Below, in pieces: positions 47,562 to 57,219 of a stretch of DNA of 64,000 bases (position 1 is its first letter; every line of letters starts with the position of its first letter). The stretch is taken from positions 1,748,501 to 1,812,500 of the forward strand of contig NZ_CP081844.1 in NCBI RefSeq assembly GCF_019803445.1, in the 5' to 3' direction. The notes under the pieces are model-generated. The model searched no databases. It saw only the letters and a program-made list of their open reading frames with translations, and had not been told where the DNA came from. Made by a program: the position numbers and the translations under genes. The stretch comes from Caenibius sp. WL (GTDB lineage: Bacteria; Pseudomonadota; Alphaproteobacteria; Sphingomonadales; Sphingomonadaceae).

Positions 47562-47975
47562 TCAATCGAGCGAGGAAATCCGCTCGGCAAAGACCCATCG
47601 GCCCGCCATGCGGCGGAACGTGTCGGTGTAGAGGCCGTTCATCAGGATGCGCGGATCGTCGCCGGTGCTGATATAGATCCAGTAGGACCAGGCGCGGGCG
47701 CTGTCCCGGTCCACTTCGACCAGCGTGGTGGTGATCGTGTGCCGGGTGCCGGAACCGGGCCCGGCGGAACCGGCGGCGCGGCGTGAGCGCACCCCGTCCA
47801 TGATCGCTTCGGGCCCCACGGCGGGGTCGCCCATCGGCATGACCCAGCGGGCATCGGGCGCCAGCAACGGGGCGTAGTCTTCCACCGCGCCCCGGTCGAC
47901 CGTGTGGGCCATACGGGCGATCAGATTGCGGATGGCCAGTTCGTCGGCCACGGGATCGGCGCCGGACATCGTCAT
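47562..47975 (-). CDS. SnoaL-like / NTF2-fold protein
   Basis: The 137-residue product has the SnoaL-like pattern: ELAIRNLIARMAHTVDRGAVED with a conserved Asp, then LLAPDARWVMPMG, HTITTTLVEVDRDSARAWSYW, and the final GRWVFAERISSLD. The fold binds small molecules, but the substrate is not known. I chose the ATG at 47975 because it forms the overlap ATGA with the stop of the upstream small gene, a sign of translational coupling. A second SnoaL-like gene is at 31261-31686. Confidence 0.8.
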   Translation of the reverse strand: MTMSGADPVADELAIRNLIARMAHTVDRGAVEDYAPLLAPDARWVMPMGDPAVGPEAIMDGVRSRRAAGSAGPGSGTRHTITTTLVEVDRDSARAWSYWIYISTGDDPRILMNGLYTDTFRRMAGRWVFAERISSLD

Positions 47976-48175
47976 TCTCCCACCAGATCGCACCAGGCGA
48001 TCACATCGTTGTCGGTGGCGAGGAACAGGCTGTCCTGCACCGTTTCGGGTTGCTGTGCGGCGATCCGCATCGCTTCGTCCAGCGGGCCGTAGAACAGCGT
48101 TTGCGCCGCGCCGCCTTCGGCCGCGCTGTCGAGATGATACAGCCGCACGGTGGCGTTGCCATAAGTGGTGCGCAT
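47972..48175 (-). CDS. small conserved hypothetical protein, 67 aa
   Basis: No known domain recognised. The 67-residue product (starts MRTTYGNATVRLYHLDSAAE, ends NDVIAWCDLVGE) is soluble, with predicted strand-helix-strand content. It overlaps the DUF4169 gene by one base upstream (TGATG) and the SnoaL-like gene by four bases downstream (ATGA), so it is firmly embedded in an operon DUF4169-(67 aa)-SnoaL-like. This supports it as a real gene despite its small size. Confidence 0.7.
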   Translation of the reverse strand: MRTTYGNATVRLYHLDSAAEGGAAQTLFYGPLDEAMRIAAQQPETVQDSLFLATDNDVIAWCDLVGE

Positions 48176-48369
48176 CAGGTTTCGCCCTCTTCCGGGGTGA
48201 CGCGCAATTTGCCGTCCAGTTCGCGCGCCGCCCGTTTTTCTTCCTGTTCGCGGTACTGCCGTTCGATCCGGCTCAGCCGGTTGCGGGCCCGGCTGGCGTC
48301 GGCTTCGCGTTCCTTGTCCGCGCGCTTCTTCGCTTTGCGGGCCATGCGCAGATTGATGATCTCGGCCAT
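48175..48369 (-). CDS. DUF4169 family protein
   Basis: The 64-residue product starts MAEIINLRMARKAKKRADK and is strongly charged and helical, with few hydrophobic residues. The N-terminal MAEIINLRxARKAKKR is the hallmark of DUF4169, a small alphaproteobacterial family without known function. It is followed with one-base overlap by the 67-residue gene and preceded by greB after 27 bases. Confidence 0.8.
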   Translation of the reverse strand: MAEIINLRMARKAKKRADKEREADASRARNRLSRIERQYREQEEKRAARELDGKLRVTPEEGET

Positions 48370-48396
48370 GTCGCGTCTGCCCCCTTGCGCCCCCGA

Positions 48397-48885
48397 TCAG
48401 CCGTGCCCGGCATAGGCAATGGCGATCACTTCCCATTCCTTTTCGCCGCCCGGCAGGCGGACCTGGCGCAGATCGCCCACCGCCGCGCCGCGCAGCGCCC
48501 GCGCCATCGGGGAACTCCACCCGATGCGGCCCGCGCCGGCATCTTGCTCGTCATCGCCGACCAGCGTGATCGTGCGGTGATCGTCATCCTCGTCGGCGAT
48601 GGTCACCGTGGCGCCGAACCACGCGCGCGACATGTCCGGCTGTTCGGCGGGATCGATCACCCGGGCGGCTTTCATCCGCCGCGACAGATGGGCCAGTTCC
48701 CGATCGATCTCGCGCATCCGCTTGCGGCCATAGAGATAGTCGCCGTTTTCGCTGCGGTCGCCGTTGCCGGCGGCCCAACTGACGATCTCGACGATTTCGG
48801 GCCGTTCCGTCCCCAGCAGGTGATCGTACCGCGCTTTCATCGCGGCAAGCCCCGCCGGGGTGATGGGATTGCTGGCGGGCTTCAT
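48397..48885 (-). CDS. greB: transcript cleavage factor GreB
   Basis: Gre factors enter the RNA polymerase secondary channel and stimulate cleavage of backtracked RNA. The 162-residue product has the N-terminal coiled coil with ERPEIVEIVSWAAGNGDRSENGDYLYGRKRMREIDREL, in which the DRSENGDY tip holds the acidic pair, and the C-terminal domain (SPMARALRGAAVGDLRQVRLPGG). The GDRSEN and YGRKRMREIDR sequence resembles GreB more than GreA. It starts eight bases after the slt stop on the same strand. Confidence 0.92.
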   Translation of the reverse strand: MKPASNPITPAGLAAMKARYDHLLGTERPEIVEIVSWAAGNGDRSENGDYLYGRKRMREIDRELAHLSRRMKAARVIDPAEQPDMSRAWFGATVTIADEDDDHRTITLVGDDEQDAGAGRIGWSSPMARALRGAAVGDLRQVRLPGGEKEWEVIAIAYAGHG

Positions 48886-48892
48886 CGCACGA

Positions 48893-50862
48893 TCAACCCG
48901 GGGTGTTCCTGCCGAGGAACCAACTCACCGATTTGGGCCCGCCGTAACCGGCCTTGTCGGGGTTCATCCGCTGATAGACCACCGCGTTTTCGATCACCCG
49001 CTGGACATAGTTGCGGGTTTCGAAAATCGGAATCTGCTCGATCCATTCGATCCAGTTGCGGCTGCCGTTGCGTGGATCGCCATTGCGGGCGATCCATTTG
49101 TTCACATTGCCCGGCCCGGCATTGTAAGCGGCCACGGCCAGCGGATAGCTGCCGCCGTAGTAATTGAGCATCCGCGCGAAATAGCCGTCGCCCAGCCGGA
49201 TATTGTACGACGGATCGCTGATGAGCGACGCGCTCATATATTGCATGCCCAGCTTGCCCGCCTGTTCCTGCGCGGTGCCGGGCATCAGCTGCATCAGTCC
49301 GCGCGCGCCGGCATGGCTGATCGCGTTCTGGGCGAACTGGCTTTCCTGCCGGGTGATCGCGTGGACCATCGTCCAGTTGGTGCCGGGAGGGGCGGTGAGC
49401 GTGGGGAACGCCGCGGCGTGGAACCCGTCGAACCCGTGTTCCGCCGCCTTTTCGCCGTTGATCACGGCGAGGTCGCGGCGGCCGAGGTTCTGCGCCAGTT
49501 CGTGCACCAGCACATGTTCGTTTTCGTTGCGCGCCTGATCGGCGATTTCGCGGAAGAAGCGGATCGAGACGGCCCACGGCGCGCTGCGCGCCACTTCGCG
49601 CACGGCGGCGGTCAGCGGGCGGGCATAGAACTGGGCCCGTTCTTCCCGCGAGGGGGTGGCCGAAGTGGTGCGGCGCAATTCGGGAATGCCCCGGCCAAGC
49701 CGTTCGAGCGCGAGCATGCCATAGTATTGGTCGGGATAGTTCGCGGCCATTTCGAAATAGCGTTGCGCCCCCGAACGGTCGCCCCCGCGATCGGAGGCGA
49801 GCCCGGCCCAGTAGAAGCCCTTGGAACGGGTCTGCGGCGTGCGCGCCGCCGCGCCATAGCGGTAGAACAGCGGCACGGCGGAACGGGGATCGCCCAGTTC
49901 CCACAGCGACTTGGTGCCGCCCAGCCACATCAGCGAGGTGTAATCGTCCCGCAGTTTGAAATCGAGCGCGCTGATATCCGTGCCGGGGGGAAGGCATCGT
50001 CGACCGAGGCGGCGATGCGCTGCGCATTGCGCGAACTGCCCGCGCGCGCGGCGGCGAGCAGTTCCTCGATCCAGTCGGTCTGCGAAAGCGGCAGGTTGGA
50101 CAGTCGCGGGCGATTGGCGAGCAGATTGGAGGCTTCTGCCCCGCGTCCGGTACGGCGCAACTGGCGCGAGGAATTGAACAGATAGCCCGGATTGCTGCGC
50201 GCTTCGCCGGGGATAGCGATGCCCAGCGAAGCCGGATCGCTGCCTTGCGCGTTGGACATGCGCGCCATGTAGAGCTGGCGGTTGCCGGGCGAGACATAGG
50301 CGAACTGGCGCGTCGCGGCGGTGGAATCGCGGTTCCACAACAAGGCGTCCATGCGCGCGTCATGATCGGCCGGCGTGAACTGGCGGCCGTACATCGACAG
50401 CAGCGATGCCTCTGCCGTCGCGCTCATCGATCCGCCGCGCCAGGCCTGGCGCGCCCATTCCACCGCCTGCGGGCGGCCCATGGAGGCCAGCGCCAGCGCG
50501 TATTGCGCCCGGGCCGGATTGCTCTGCGGCGGGAAGCGGTCGAAGAAGGCGACCACGCGCTGCGACGGGATCGCGGCCTGTTCCAGCCTGGTTTCGGCAT
50601 AGCCGCGCAGCCGCGTTTCGAACGGGAAACCGGGGTAGGACAGCAGGAAACTGGCGTAATCGTCGAAGGTGAACTGGCTGGACGCCGTCAACCTTTGCCA
50701 TTGGCTGATGGCCGAGGCGATCTGCCCCGGCTGGCTGGCGACAAGCGATGCACGGGCTTGATCCCAGGCTTCCGCATCGCGTGCCTGGGCGGGCACGGAA
50801 GCGGTCAGAACCGGCATCAGCATGAGGGAAGCGAGCTTTTGAATGCGGACCATGCTGGACAT
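48893..50862 (-). pseudogene. slt: soluble lytic murein transglycosylase, frameshifted
   Basis: The N-terminal part (50862 down to about 49990) encodes a signal peptide (MLMPVLTASVPAQA) and the superhelical Slt70-like domain. The C-terminal part (from about 49985 to 48893) is in another frame and encodes the rest and the SLT domain, with the catalytic Glu in ITRQESQFAQNAISHAGARG, GLMQLMPGTA and VAAYNAGPGNVNKW. The frames meet at a run of six G (49985-49990, six C on the coding strand). One extra base there would restore a single 656-residue protein ending DDAFPPGTDISAL across the join. It is either a genuine mutation or a homopolymer sequencing error. The enzyme cleaves peptidoglycan with 1,6-anhydro products. 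Confidence 0.85.
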
Positions 50863-50967
50863 TCTGGCTATAGGCTCCTTATCAGGCGCTGAACAACGTA
50901 TCCCCAAGGGCGCTTCCGGCAAGGGAGATTCGCCCATCATATTGGGGCAATTGCAGGGGCGAAGTCC

Positions 50968-51849
50968 ATGTTTTCCGGTTCCATTCCGGCTTTGGTTACA
51001 CCTTTTCGCGACGGTGCGTTCGATGAGGCGGCTTTTCGCCGCCTGGTCGACTGGCAGATCGCAAGCGGATCGACCGCGCTGGTCCCCTGCGGGACCACGG
51101 GCGAAGCATCGACGCTGAGCAACGAGGAACACCACCGGGTCATCGAAGTGTGCGTCGATCAGGTGGCGGGCCGCGTGCCGGTGATCGCGGGCTGTGGCTC
51201 CAACGACACCCGCACCGCGCTGATGCACATGGAATTTTCGCGCAAGTGCGGGGCCAGCGCGGCGCTGGTCGTGGCGCCTTATTACAACCGCCCCAACCAG
51301 CAGGGGCTGATCGCCCATTTCTCCTATCTGGCGGAAAACGGCGATCTGCCGATCGTGGTGTACAACGTGCCCGGCCGCACGGTGACGGATATCGCCCCGG
51401 AAACCGTGATCGAACTGGCCAACCGCTATCCGGACACCATCATCGGGATCAAGGATGCCAGCGGCGACCTGTCGCGCGTGACCGATCACCGCATGGGTAT
51501 CTCCGGGCAGTTCTGCCAGCTTTCGGGTGACGATGAACTGTGGCTGCCGCACAGCGCGGCGGGCGGCGTGGGCTGCATTTCGGTGTCGGCCAATGTCGCG
51601 CCGCGCCTCTGCGCCGATTTTCAGGCGGCGATCGCGGCCAACGATCTGGCCCGCGCGCGGGAACTGAACGACAAGCTCTACCCGCTGCATTACGCGATGT
51701 TCGAGGATGCCTCGCCCGGCCCGGTGAAGTATGCGCTGACCCGCGTGCACGACTGGATGAGCGAGGACATGCGCCTGCCGATGACCCCGTGCAGCGCCGC
51801 CGCGCGCGAAGCGGTGGACGCCGCGCTGGCGCACGCCGGGCTGGTATAA
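50968..51849 (+). CDS. dapA: 4-hydroxy-tetrahydrodipicolinate synthase
   Basis: DapA condenses pyruvate and aspartate semialdehyde at the start of the lysine and diaminopimelate pathway. The 293-residue product has GSIPALVTPFRDG, the CGTTGEASTLSNEEH motif, Tyr132 (VVYNVPGRT) and the Schiff-base lysine Lys162 (IGIKDASGD). All active-site residues are in their standard context. It is divergent from slt, with about 105 bases between the starts, and is followed by a family B palindrome and smpB. Confidence 0.97.
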   Translation: MFSGSIPALVTPFRDGAFDEAAFRRLVDWQIASGSTALVPCGTTGEASTLSNEEHHRVIEVCVDQVAGRVPVIAGCGSNDTRTALMHMEFSRKCGASAALVVAPYYNRPNQQGLIAHFSYLAENGDLPIVVYNVPGRTVTDIAPETVIELANRYPDTIIGIKDASGDLSRVTDHRMGISGQFCQLSGDDELWLPHSAAGGVGCISVSANVAPRLCADFQAAIAANDLARARELNDKLYPLHYAMFEDASPGPVKYALTRVHDWMSEDMRLPMTPCSAAAREAVDAALAHAGLV

Positions 51850-51873
51850 GGGCTGCCTCCCCGCGACTTCCCG

Positions 51874-51903
51874 CGTCATTCCCCTTCCGGAGGGGGAATG
51901 ACG
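51874..51903. repeat. dispersed palindromic repeat, family B (copy 4, short)
   Basis: cgtcattccccttccggagg continues gggaatgacg: a 30-base palindrome of the same form as 31793-31820 but with C/G-run arms. It lies 24 bases after the dapA stop and may also act as a transcript end. Confidence 0.7.
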
Positions 51904-51961
51904 AGGCGGGGAGAGCGATCGATCGCGCGCCGGGCTTTGCAATCGCCGCGCGAGGCCCTAC

Positions 51962-52456
51962 ATGCCGCCGACCATGGCACGCCCCAAACCCTCGACATTC
52001 GACAAAAAGAAAACCGTCGCCGAAAATCGCCGCGCGCGGTTCGATTATCATATCGAGGAAACTTTCGAGGCCGGCATCGCCCTGACCGGCACCGAAGTGA
52101 AATCGCTGCGTTTCGGCGAAGGGTCGATCAGCGAAGCCTATGCCGAGATCAAAGGCAACGAATGCTGGCTGATCAATTCCAACGTGCCCGAATTCAGCCA
52201 CGGCAACCGCTTCAACCATGAGCCGAAGCGGCCGCGCAAGCTGCTGCTGCACGAACGGGAAATCGCCCGCCTGCACGGCGCGGTGGAGCGCAAGGGCATG
52301 ACCCTTGTGCCGCTGTCGGTCTATTTCAATTCGCGCGGGCGGGCCAAAGTCGAACTGGCGCTGGCCAAGGGCAAGCAGACGCACGACAAGCGCGCCAGCA
52401 TCAAGGAACGCGACTGGAAACGCGATCAGGCGCGCATCATGCGCGAGCGCGGTTGA
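51962..52456 (+). CDS. smpB: SsrA-binding protein SmpB
   Basis: SmpB binds tmRNA and takes it to stalled ribosomes for trans-translation. The 164-residue product contains [50 protein letters not shown] and the C-terminal [15 protein letters not shown] tail that mimics codon-anticodon contacts. GAGG lies six bases before the ATG at 51962. A start at 51974 ([13 protein letters not shown]) is also possible. The matching tmRNA gene is not in this window. Confidence 0.96.
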   Translation: MPPTMARPKPSTFDKKKTVAENRRARFDYHIEETFEAGIALTGTEVKSLRFGEGSISEAYAEIKGNECWLINSNVPEFSHGNRFNHEPKRPRKLLLHEREIARLHGAVERKGMTLVPLSVYFNSRGRAKVELALAKGKQTHDKRASIKERDWKRDQARIMRERG

Positions 52457-52655
52457 TCGCGCTTTTCCGCGCCGATCGCCGCCGGTGTTCCGGGTGGCTA
52501 CCCGTTTCCGCCGCACGCCGGGCGGGGTTTGGCGCACCTCTGCTTGGCAGTTGCCTTGCTTCCGGCAAAGAGGCATCCATTCACCGCGTGTTCGGCGGGG
52601 GCAAGGTACGGCTGGAACGTACCGCCACCTCTGCCGGAAGCGATTGTCCCTGCCC

Positions 52656-53234
52656 ATGAATATGAGTACCGTGAGAACCCGATTCGTCAACTGGACCCGC
52701 CGTAACATGCCCACGCGGGAGCAAATGGAGCGCAATCGATGGATTCGCCCGTTTGCGCACCGCGTCCTGCGGTCGGAATTGTGGCGGTTCACCCGGCGCT
52801 CCGTTCCGCGCGGGGTGGCGCTGGGCATGGTCGTGGGGATCATCGTGCCGTTCGCACAGATCCTGTTTGCCTCGCTGCTCAGCCTCACGGTGCGGGCCAA
52901 TGTGCCGGTGGCGGCGCTGACCACGTTCATCACCAATCCGTTCACCACCCCCCTGCTGTGGGTGCTAGCCTACAAGGTCGGCAGTTGGGTCCTGCATGTC
53001 GACGCGATGACGATGGTCGCACCCGTGAGCACGGCGATCGAGCACACTGATCTGCAGAACGCCTTGCAATGGCTGACCGGGGCCACGCTGGTGACAGCGT
53101 TCGGCCTCGTGCTGATCGCGATCGTCTCGTCCGTGCTCAGCTATTTCGTCACCAGCTTCGCGTGGCGGGCGTGGATCGCGCGCAAGCGCAAGGCGCGGGT
53201 GATGCGGGCACGGAACAGGACGCTGGCGGAATGA
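52656..53234 (+). CDS. DUF2062 domain membrane protein
   Basis: The 192-residue product has an N-terminal basic region and three hydrophobic segments (GVALGMVVGIIVPFAQILFA, TTPLLWVLAYKVGSWVL, LVTAFGLVLIAIVSSVLSYF) as in the DUF2062 family. TNPFTTPLLW is a typical core. Function is not known; members are inner-membrane proteins. No strong ribosome-binding site is seen, and the ATG at 52656 is the best-supported start. Its stop overlaps the start of the histidine kinase gene as ATGA, so the two are likely to be translated together. Confidence 0.85.
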   Translation: MNMSTVRTRFVNWTRRNMPTREQMERNRWIRPFAHRVLRSELWRFTRRSVPRGVALGMVVGIIVPFAQILFASLLSLTVRANVPVAALTTFITNPFTTPLLWVLAYKVGSWVLHVDAMTMVAPVSTAIEHTDLQNALQWLTGATLVTAFGLVLIAIVSSVLSYFVTSFAWRAWIARKRKARVMRARNRTLAE

Positions 53235-55675
53235 TGGCGGAAGCGATTGCCGAGCGGCGGCTGGATGCGATGCTGGTGGGCGCGGCGCTGCTGGCCAGCG
53301 TCGCTCTTATCTGGTTTGTGACAGGCAGCGGCACCGCTGCGCTCGCCTACGGCGGTGGGCTGCTGGTCCTCGGGGGGCTGGCCTATATGTTCAGCCGCCC
53401 CCGCGCCGCGCCCGCGCCGGTGGATTTCGCCCTGCCGGATTGGTCGGTCACCATGACCGCGATAGAGCGGGGCGATTGCGGCGTGGCGATCACTGACAAG
53501 GCCAATCGCCTCGTCTGCGCCAACCGCACCTATATCGACTGGTTCGGTGTCGATAACGCGCCGCCGGGGTTGGCGCTGGAGACCCCCTCGCTCGAACAGA
53601 TTACCCGCGCCGCACGCGCCGCCTGGCGCGACGGCACGGCTCATGCCGATCAACTGGCCGGGACAGGGGCGCTGGTCCACCGTAGCTGGCGCGCCGAAGT
53701 GGTGCGGGCCGGACGGGGGGAGGATTTCCTCGTCTGGCGTTTCACCGTGTTGACGGAGGCCGATCCGTTGGCCGATCTGGGCGAGCGGCTGGCCGGGGCT
53801 TTCGGCGCCACGCTGTCTCGTGCCGGGGTGGAAGCGGTGCTGGCGGGCCCGGAAGGGGCGATTCGCGCCACCACGCCTGGCTTCGCGCTGCGCGCCGCCG
53901 GGGATGAACGCGCCACCATGGCCGGGCAGGATTTCGTCGCCTTGCTGCGCACGGACGAGCGTGACCGGATCTATTTCGCCCGCGAAGGCCGCAAGGGTAC
54001 GCCGCAGACGCTGGTCCATGTGCCGCTGGGCGATCCGGCCCGGGATAGCCAGGCGACCGCGCTGACCATGATGCTGTTGCTTGATGCCGGGGTCGGCATG
54101 GGCGGGGGCGTCGTGGCCGAAGGATCGAGCAACGTGCCCCAGCTGGAAGCGTTGCTCTCCCAATTGCCGCTCGGTCTGGCGATGACGGATCGCGACGGGC
54201 GCTTCCTGTTCGCCAACGCCGCATTCCTCCGTGCGGCCGGGGTCGAAGGGCGGGTGCTGCCGCCCTATCCTTCCGATCTGGTGGTCAAGGACGACAAGGG
54301 GCCGCTGGTCGATGCCGTGCGCCGCTATGCGCAAGGGCCCGCCAGCTCGGGCGACATGGCGGTGCGGCTCCAGCGCAGTTCGGACGAGCCGGTTTCCATC
54401 GGCCTTGCCGGGGTGCGCGGCATGGGCGAAGCGGCGGTGCTGCTCAGCCTCACCGACACGACGGAGGAAGCGCGCCTCAAGCGGCAGGTGGCCCAGGCGA
54501 CCAAGATGCAGGCGGTTGGCCAGCTCGCGGGCGGGGTGGCGCACGATTTCAACAACGTGTTGACCGCGATTATCGGCTATTGCGATCTCATGCTGCTGCG
54601 GCACACGCCGGGCGACAGCGATTATGACGATATCCAGCAGATCCGCGCCAATTCCAACCGCGCCGCATCGCTGACCCGGCAATTGCTGGCGTTCTCGCGC
54701 CAGCAGACCCTGCGCCCCGAAGTGCTGCAATTGCCCGATGTGGTCGCCGAAGTCTCGCAACTGCTGAAGCGGCTGCTGGGCGAAAAGATCGTCTTCAATG
54801 TTCATCACGATCGCGAACTGGGGCCGGTGCGCGCCGATCCGCAGCAACTGGAACAGGTCATCGTCAATCTCGCGGTCAACGCGCGCGATGCGATGCAGGC
54901 CCGCGCGCAGCGCACCGGTGGCGACGGTTCGGGCACGCTGACGATGATCACTCGCCGGATCGCGGCGGGGGATGTGCGGCGGATGAAAGGCAATGTGATC
55001 CCGATCGGCGATTACACCGCGCTGATCGTGGAAGACACCGGCGGCGGGATTCCGCACGAACATCTCGGCAAGATTTTCGAACCGTTCTTCACCACCAAGG
55101 AGAAGGGCAAGGGCACCGGGCTGGGCCTCTCGACCGTCTATGGCATCGTCAAGCAGTCGGGCGGCTTCCTGTTTGCGGAGAACGTGCCGGGTCCGGCGGG
55201 CGGCACGGCGGGCGCGCGCTTCACCATCTACCTTCCGGTGCACCACCGGGCTGACGGTATCCGCCAGCCCGCGCCCAAAGTGGAGGAAGAAACCGCCAGA
55301 TGGTCGGGCGGCGGGCGCATCCTGCTGGTGGAAGACGAGGATATGGTGCGCGCCGTGGCCGAACGTGCGCTGACCCGGCAGGGCTACGAAGTGATCGCGG
55401 CCGCCGATGGCGAGGAAGGGCTGGAACACGTCCGCAAGGGCGAAGCGTTCGATCTCGTCGTTTCCGACGTGGTCATGCCGACGATGGATGGCCCGGCGAT
55501 GGCGCGCGCGATCCGCGATCTGGTGCCGGCGATGCCGGTGCTGTTCATGTCCGGCTATGCCGAAGCGCAACTGCGCGAGGAAATCGACGTGGCCAACATG
55601 CACTTCATTCCCAAGCCCTTCTCGGTGCAGGAAATCGGCGACAAAGTGGCCGAAGTGCTGGGCGCGCAGGGGTAG
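53231..55675 (+). CDS. cckA: hybrid histidine kinase, CckA-like
   Basis: The 814-residue kinase has two N-terminal transmembrane segments (residues about 13-33 and 36-54) and PAS-like sensor regions at about 70-200 and 305-410. The histidine kinase domain has phosphoacceptor His438 ([17 protein letters not shown]), N-box [11 protein letters not shown], and G1/G2 boxes EDTGGGIP and [15 protein letters not shown]-terminal receiver has Asp746 ([12 protein letters not shown]). This layout is that of CckA, which drives the ChpT-CtrA phosphorelay in alphaproteobacterial cell-cycle control. Assignment rests on domain order and position before recA. ATG 53231 overlaps the DUF2062 stop. Confidence 0.85.
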   Translation: MMAEAIAERRLDAMLVGAALLASVALIWFVTGSGTAALAYGGGLLVLGGLAYMFSRPRAAPAPVDFALPDWSVTMTAIERGDCGVAITDKANRLVCANRTYIDWFGVDNAPPGLALETPSLEQITRAARAAWRDGTAHADQLAGTGALVHRSWRAEVVRAGRGEDFLVWRFTVLTEADPLADLGERLAGAFGATLSRAGVEAVLAGPEGAIRATTPGFALRAAGDERATMAGQDFVALLRTDERDRIYFAREGRKGTPQTLVHVPLGDPARDSQATALTMMLLLDAGVGMGGGVVAEGSSNVPQLEALLSQLPLGLAMTDRDGRFLFANAAFLRAAGVEGRVLPPYPSDLVVKDDKGPLVDAVRRYAQGPASSGDMAVRLQRSSDEPVSIGLAGVRGMGEAAVLLSLTDTTEEARLKRQVAQATKMQAVGQLAGGVAHDFNNVLTAIIGYCDLMLLRHTPGDSDYDDIQQIRANSNRAASLTRQLLAFSRQQTLRPEVLQLPDVVAEVSQLLKRLLGEKIVFNVHHDRELGPVRADPQQLEQVIVNLAVNARDAMQARAQRTGGDGSGTLTMITRRIAAGDVRRMKGNVIPIGDYTALIVEDTGGGIPHEHLGKIFEPFFTTKEKGKGTGLGLSTVYGIVKQSGGFLFAENVPGPAGGTAGARFTIYLPVHHRADGIRQPAPKVEEETARWSGGGRILLVEDEDMVRAVAERALTRQGYEVIAAADGEEGLEHVRKGEAFDLVVSDVVMPTMDGPAMARAIRDLVPAMPVLFMSGYAEAQLREEIDVANMHFIPKPFSVQEIGDKVAEVLGAQG

Positions 55676-55698
55676 AGGGCCCACTCGCAAAAAATTTT

Positions 55699-55713
55699 GT
55701 TCCACTCTTGTTC
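55699..55713 (+). promoter_or_regulatory. LexA (SOS) box upstream of recA
   Basis: GTTC-cactctt-GTTC exactly fits the alphaproteobacterial LexA operator GTTC-N7-GTTC. It overlaps a likely -35 (TTGTTC, 55708-55713). Confidence 0.9.
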
Positions 55714-55736
55714 TTTTGGAACAAATGCGATACATC
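55708..55736 (+). promoter_or_regulatory. recA: putative recA promoter
   Basis: TTGTTC (55708-55713) and TACATC (55731-55736) are spaced by 17 bases. The -35 lies within the LexA box, which fits repression. The start of recA is about 75 bases downstream. Confidence 0.5.
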
Positions 55737-55813
55737 GCTGTCCACGGCAGATGTGCAAAGCTGTGTGATAACCCGTCGCGCCGCTTGCCCTGCGCAGCGA
55801 AGGAGGCCATCTC

Positions 55814-56878
55814 GTGTCGGCAAGTCTGAAGCTCGTTGAAAAGGAAAATAACGTGGATCGTCAGAAGGCCCTCGAAGCTGCGCTGGCGCAGATCGACCGT
55901 GCGTTCGGCAAGGGTTCGGCCATGAAGCTGGGCAGCCGGGAAGCGCTGCAGATCGAAGCGATCTCCACCGGTTCGCTCGGGCTCGATATTGCGCTCGGCA
56001 TCGGCGGATTGCCGCGCGGGCGCGTCGTGGAAATTTACGGCCCGGAAAGCTCGGGCAAGACCACGCTGGCGCTGCACGCGATTGCCGAAGCGCAGAAGGG
56101 CGGGGGCACGGCGGCGTTCGTCGATGCCGAACACGCGCTGGACCCGGTCTATGCCAAGAAGCTTGGTGTGGATATCGATGAACTGATCGTCTCGCAGCCC
56201 GATACGGGGGAACAGGCGCTCGAAATCGTCGACACGCTGGTGCGCTCCAACGCGATTGACGTGCTGGTGGTCGACTCGGTCGCCGCACTGGTGCCCCGGG
56301 CCGAAATCGAAGGCGAAATGGGCGACAGCCACGTGGGTCTTCAGGCCCGCCTGATGAGCCAGGCCCTGCGCAAGCTGACCGGCTCGATCAACCGTTCGCG
56401 CTGTCTGGTAATTTTCATCAACCAGGTCCGCATGAAGATCGGGGTGATGTACGGCAACCCGGAAACCACCACCGGCGGCAACGCGCTCAAATTTTACGCT
56501 TCCGTCCGCCTCGATATCCGCCGCACCGGCCAGATCAAGGACCGGGACGAGATCGTGGGCAACGCGACGCGGGTGAAAGTGGTCAAGAACAAGGTCGCGC
56601 CGCCGTTCAAGCAGGTCGAATTCGACATCATGTATGGCGAAGGCGTGTCCAAGATCGGCGAAATCCTCGATCTCGGGGTGAAGGCCGGCCTGGTGGAAAA
56701 GTCGGGCTCGTGGTTCAGCTACGATTCGATCCGGATCGGGCAGGGGCGCGAAAACGCCAAGCAGTTCCTCAAGGAAAATCCTGAAGTTTGCGAACGGTTG
56801 GAAACCGCGATTCGCGGTCGCACCGATCAGGTCGCCGAGGAGATGATGTCGGGCCCGGACGCGGACAGCGATATCTGA
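55814..56878 (+). CDS. recA: recombinase RecA
   Basis: RecA forms filaments on single-stranded DNA, catalyses strand exchange and stimulates LexA cleavage. The 354-residue product has Walker [10 protein letters not shown] (residues 76-84), Walker [13 protein letters not shown], and [30 protein letters not shown] (loop L2). It ends with the acidic tail PDADSDI. The start is GTG at 55814, with a strong AGGAGG at 55801-55806. It has an SOS box and is followed by a GC hairpin. Confidence 0.98.
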   Translation: MSASLKLVEKENNVDRQKALEAALAQIDRAFGKGSAMKLGSREALQIEAISTGSLGLDIALGIGGLPRGRVVEIYGPESSGKTTLALHAIAEAQKGGGTAAFVDAEHALDPVYAKKLGVDIDELIVSQPDTGEQALEIVDTLVRSNAIDVLVVDSVAALVPRAEIEGEMGDSHVGLQARLMSQALRKLTGSINRSRCLVIFINQVRMKIGVMYGNPETTTGGNALKFYASVRLDIRRTGQIKDRDEIVGNATRVKVVKNKVAPPFKQVEFDIMYGEGVSKIGEILDLGVKAGLVEKSGSWFSYDSIRIGQGRENAKQFLKENPEVCERLETAIRGRTDQVAEEMMSGPDADSDI

Positions 56879-56886
56879 TTCTCAAG

Positions 56887-56908
56887 AAGCGCCGCACCTG
56901 CGGCGCTT
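56887..56908 (+). terminator. hairpin downstream of recA
   Basis: aagcgccgca pairs with tgcggcgctt almost without a loop, eight bases after the recA stop. No T tract follows, so termination here is only suggested. Confidence 0.45.
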
Positions 56909-56994
56909 GCGGAAATGGGCCGGTGGCACGAACCTGCGGGTTCGCCACCGGCTTTTCCCGTTTTGCGGCCATGGGGGAGGTGGCCGCTCCCCAT

Positions 56995-57120
56995 CCGTTC
57001 GGCCTGAGCCTGCCGAAGGCCGCGCGCAACCGCCGCTCGGTGTTCCGGATGTGGCGCATGGCCCCTACGGCTGGCTGCTTGCAACCGCCGCTCAGGACAG
57101 GCTGCGACAGGCTCAGGCCA
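56995..57120. repeat. diverged family C repeat (copy 5)
   Basis: ccgttcggcctgagcctgcc (56995-57014) and gcgacaggctcaggcc (57104-57119) are inverted arms of the family C type, with the core GCCTGAGCCTG / CAGGCTCAGGC. It occupies much of the 341-base gap between recA and the methyltransferase gene, which otherwise has no gene. Confidence 0.6.
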
Positions 57121-57219
57121 ACGGCAGTGACGCCAGCGGCATTGCATGTCCCGCGCACTTCTGGCTCGCTCCATACCCTGCACATTGCCTCAACCGATCC
57201 TCTCGCTACAGTCCGCGTC

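Noticed and set aside
53141-56332. Minus-strand open frame (1063 codons) opposite cckA and recA
   Set aside because: Both plus-strand genes are certain. The antisense frame has no domain or start signal.
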